Source of the DNA: Chloroflexota bacterium
GTDB taxonomy: Bacteria; Chloroflexota; Dormibacteria; Dormibacterales; Dormibacteraceae
Assembly: GCA_005880175.1 (NCBI GenBank)
Contig: VBJR01000006.1
Location: forward strand, 13,483-19,402
Length of the DNA: 5,920 nt
Direction: 5' to 3'
A program made the translations under genes and the position numbers. The notes below the pieces were generated by a model. The model had not been told where the DNA came from. It saw only the letters and a list, made by a program, of their open reading frames with translations, and did no database searches. Below, piece after piece: positions 4,791-5,920 of this stretch (position 1 is the first letter of the stretch; every line of letters begins with the position of its first letter).

Positions 4791-5920
4791 CTAGCTCAGC
4801 CAGACTCCCGCGAAGCGGTTGATGCCGTCAGGGATGAGCTGGAAGCCCTGGACCTTCTTGGAGCTGATCTGGGGCACCGTCGGATCGGTGGTGAACACGT
4901 ACGCCGCGTCGCCGACGATGGTCTTCTGGGCCTCCTGGTACAGCTGCTTGCGCTTGCTCTGGTCGGTGGTGGCCCGGGCCTCCTCGAGGAGCTGGTCCAC
5001 CTGCGGGTTCGAGTACCGGCCGTCGTTGAAGCTGCCGCCGGTGTGGAAGAACGCGTACATGTTCCCGTCGGGATCGATGCGGCCCGACCAGCCGGAGAGC
5101 GCGGCGTCGAACTGGTGCTGGACGCGGGTCTCCAGGGTGAGCTTGCCGAAGTCCTCGGGCAGCAGGTTCACGGTGATGCCGGCCTTGGCCAGCTGCGCCT
5201 GGATGAGCTGCCCGGTCTGGATGGAGTCCTGCGTGTTGGCCGTCTTCAGCGTGAAGCTGAAGCCGGTCGCGGAGGCCTTGGCCTTGGCGGGATCCGGCTT
5301 GTCGTAGATCTTCTCGCTCGAATCGAACGCCCAGCTCGCCGACGTGATCGGGCCGTAGGACACCACGCCCACGCCGAAGCCCACGTTCTGCAGGATCTGG
5401 TTGCGGTCCACCGCCAGCGCGACCGCCTTCGCCTTGGCGGGATCGTTGAAGGGCGGGGCCGAGTGGTTCAGCTCGAAGCCGCCGTAGCCGAGGCTCGGCG
5501 TGTCGCGGTAGACGAGCGTCGAGTCAGACTTGACCGCCGCGACGTCCTTGCCGGCCACCACCCGGGCCATGTCGATGTCGCCCGTCTTGATGGCCGCAAG
5601 TGTCGCGTTCAGGTCCGTGATGGGCCGGTAGACGATCTGGTCCAGGTAGGGCAGCGCCCGCCCGGACGAGTCCTTCCGCCAGTAGTTGGGGTTCCGCTTC
5701 AGCGTCAGGTGGTCGTCGCGCTTCCACTCGACGAACTCGAACGGCCCGGTGCCGGCGTTCACCGGCGCGGTCGTCAGGCCGGCGCCGAGCTGCTTGATCG
5801 CCGCCGGCGAGAGCATCATGCCCGCCCGATCGACGAGCGCGGCCAGCAGCGTGGCGTCCGCCTTCTTGAGATGGATGGTCACGGTCGTCGCGTCGGTGGC
5901 GTCCACCGACTGCACCGAGG
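4791..5920 (-). CDS. ABC transporter solute-binding protein (SBP family 5), 5' truncated
   Basis: This is the C-terminal 375 residues of a family 5 extracellular solute-binding protein, which delivers peptides, nickel complexes or similar solutes to the adjacent permeases. The frame is open through the window edge, so the start and the signal peptide or lipobox (perhaps 150-200 residues) are missing. The GTG at 5915 is internal. The hallmark GTGPFEFVEWKRDDHLTLKR, then NPNYW, sits at about 57-81. It is followed by YLDQIVYRPITDLNATLAAIKTG-type sequence, FNDPAKAKAVALAVDR (the usual hinge-region helix), and a closing GW…DPDGNMYAFFHTGG. The stretch between DPAKAKA and GFSFTLK is only three residues (SAT), shorter than the usual insertion with a second helix end. 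The gene ends in TAG 7 nt before the DppB-type gene, so it heads or precedes the permeases in one operon. The ligand is not predictable. Confidence 0.93.
   Translation of the reverse strand, partial: SVQSVDATDATTVTIHLKKADATLLAALVDRAGMMLSPAAIKQLGAGLTTAPVNAGTGPFEFVEWKRDDHLTLKRNPNYWRKDSSGRALPYLDQIVYRPITDLNATLAAIKTGDIDMARVVAGKDVAAVKSDSTLVYRDTPSLGYGGFELNHSAPPFNDPAKAKAVALAVDRNQILQNVGFGVGVVSYGPITSASWAFDSSEKIYDKPDPAKAKASATGFSFTLKTANTQDSIQTGQLIQAQLAKAGITVNLLPEDFGKLTLETRVQHQFDAALSGWSGRIDPDGNMYAFFHTGGSFNDGRYSNPQVDQLLEEARATTDQSKRKQLYQEAQKTIVGDAAYVFTTDPTVPQISSKKVQGFQLIPDGINRFAGVWLS

Noticed and set aside
4788..4803. Short inverted repeat GGCT/AGCC around the stop of the binding-protein gene
   Set aside because: Only a 4-bp stem, too short to support a terminator or attenuator between tightly spaced operon genes.
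5281..5444. 14-nt direct repeat in the binding-protein gene (5281-5294 and 5431-5444), encoding DPAKAKA twice
   Set aside because: Both peptides are at positions where the family usually has DP-x-KA-type segments, so codon bias explains the repeat without duplication.

Overview
This is a strongly GC-rich bacterial stretch of dense, short intergenic chromosomal genes. GTG and TTG starts are common, and the proteins are rich in Ala, Arg, Gly and Leu. Taken together this suggests a high-GC soil-type lineage such as Actinomycetota or Chloroflexota; I cannot decide between them. The M23 peptidase's 'FALEP…HFHSGID' style leans slightly towards Chloroflexota, but that is an impression from memory. 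I see no insertion sequence, phage gene, CRISPR array, tRNA or rRNA.

Layout. (1) Positions 1-719, + strand: the 3' end of an M23 (LytM-type) peptidoglycan peptidase, followed 12 nt later by a short single-stranded DNA-binding protein that stops just after its OB fold. (2) Positions 734-1997, - strand: rsgA, the circularly permuted GTPase of 30S ribosome maturation. It starts at a TTG with a strong Shine-Dalgarno (SD) sequence. Upstream lies a well-initiated 23-codon open reading frame, and an RNA fold that can hide the rsgA SD. (3) Positions 1998-2083: a divergent intergenic region with two short inverted repeats. (4) Positions 2084-2572, + strand: an uncharacterised 162-aa protein with a ribbon-helix-helix-like C-terminal half. 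(5) Positions 2594-2896, - strand: an uncharacterised 100-aa, probably helical protein that may be read from a leaderless transcript. (6) Positions 2943-5920, - strand: a peptide/nickel-type ABC importer operon (solute-binding protein, DppB-type permease, DppC-type permease). It is truncated at the window edge, and no ATPase gene lies downstream of it inside the window.

How the parts work together. The ABC genes form one tightly coupled unit (7-nt gap, then a 4-nt GTGA overlap) for uptake of peptides or a similar solute. The two convergent gene pairs (ssb/rsgA and 2084-2572/2594-2896) each meet at a GC-rich inverted repeat that could end transcription from both sides.

The most noteworthy signal is the rsgA leader at about 1851-1997. 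It holds a leader ORF with a near-perfect SD. A few bases after that ORF's stop comes an 8-nt sequence exactly complementary to the rsgA SD, with a 9-bp bulged hairpin between the two that would bring them together. This is the architecture of a translational attenuator, and I know of no such description for rsgA. It is a prediction from sequence alone.
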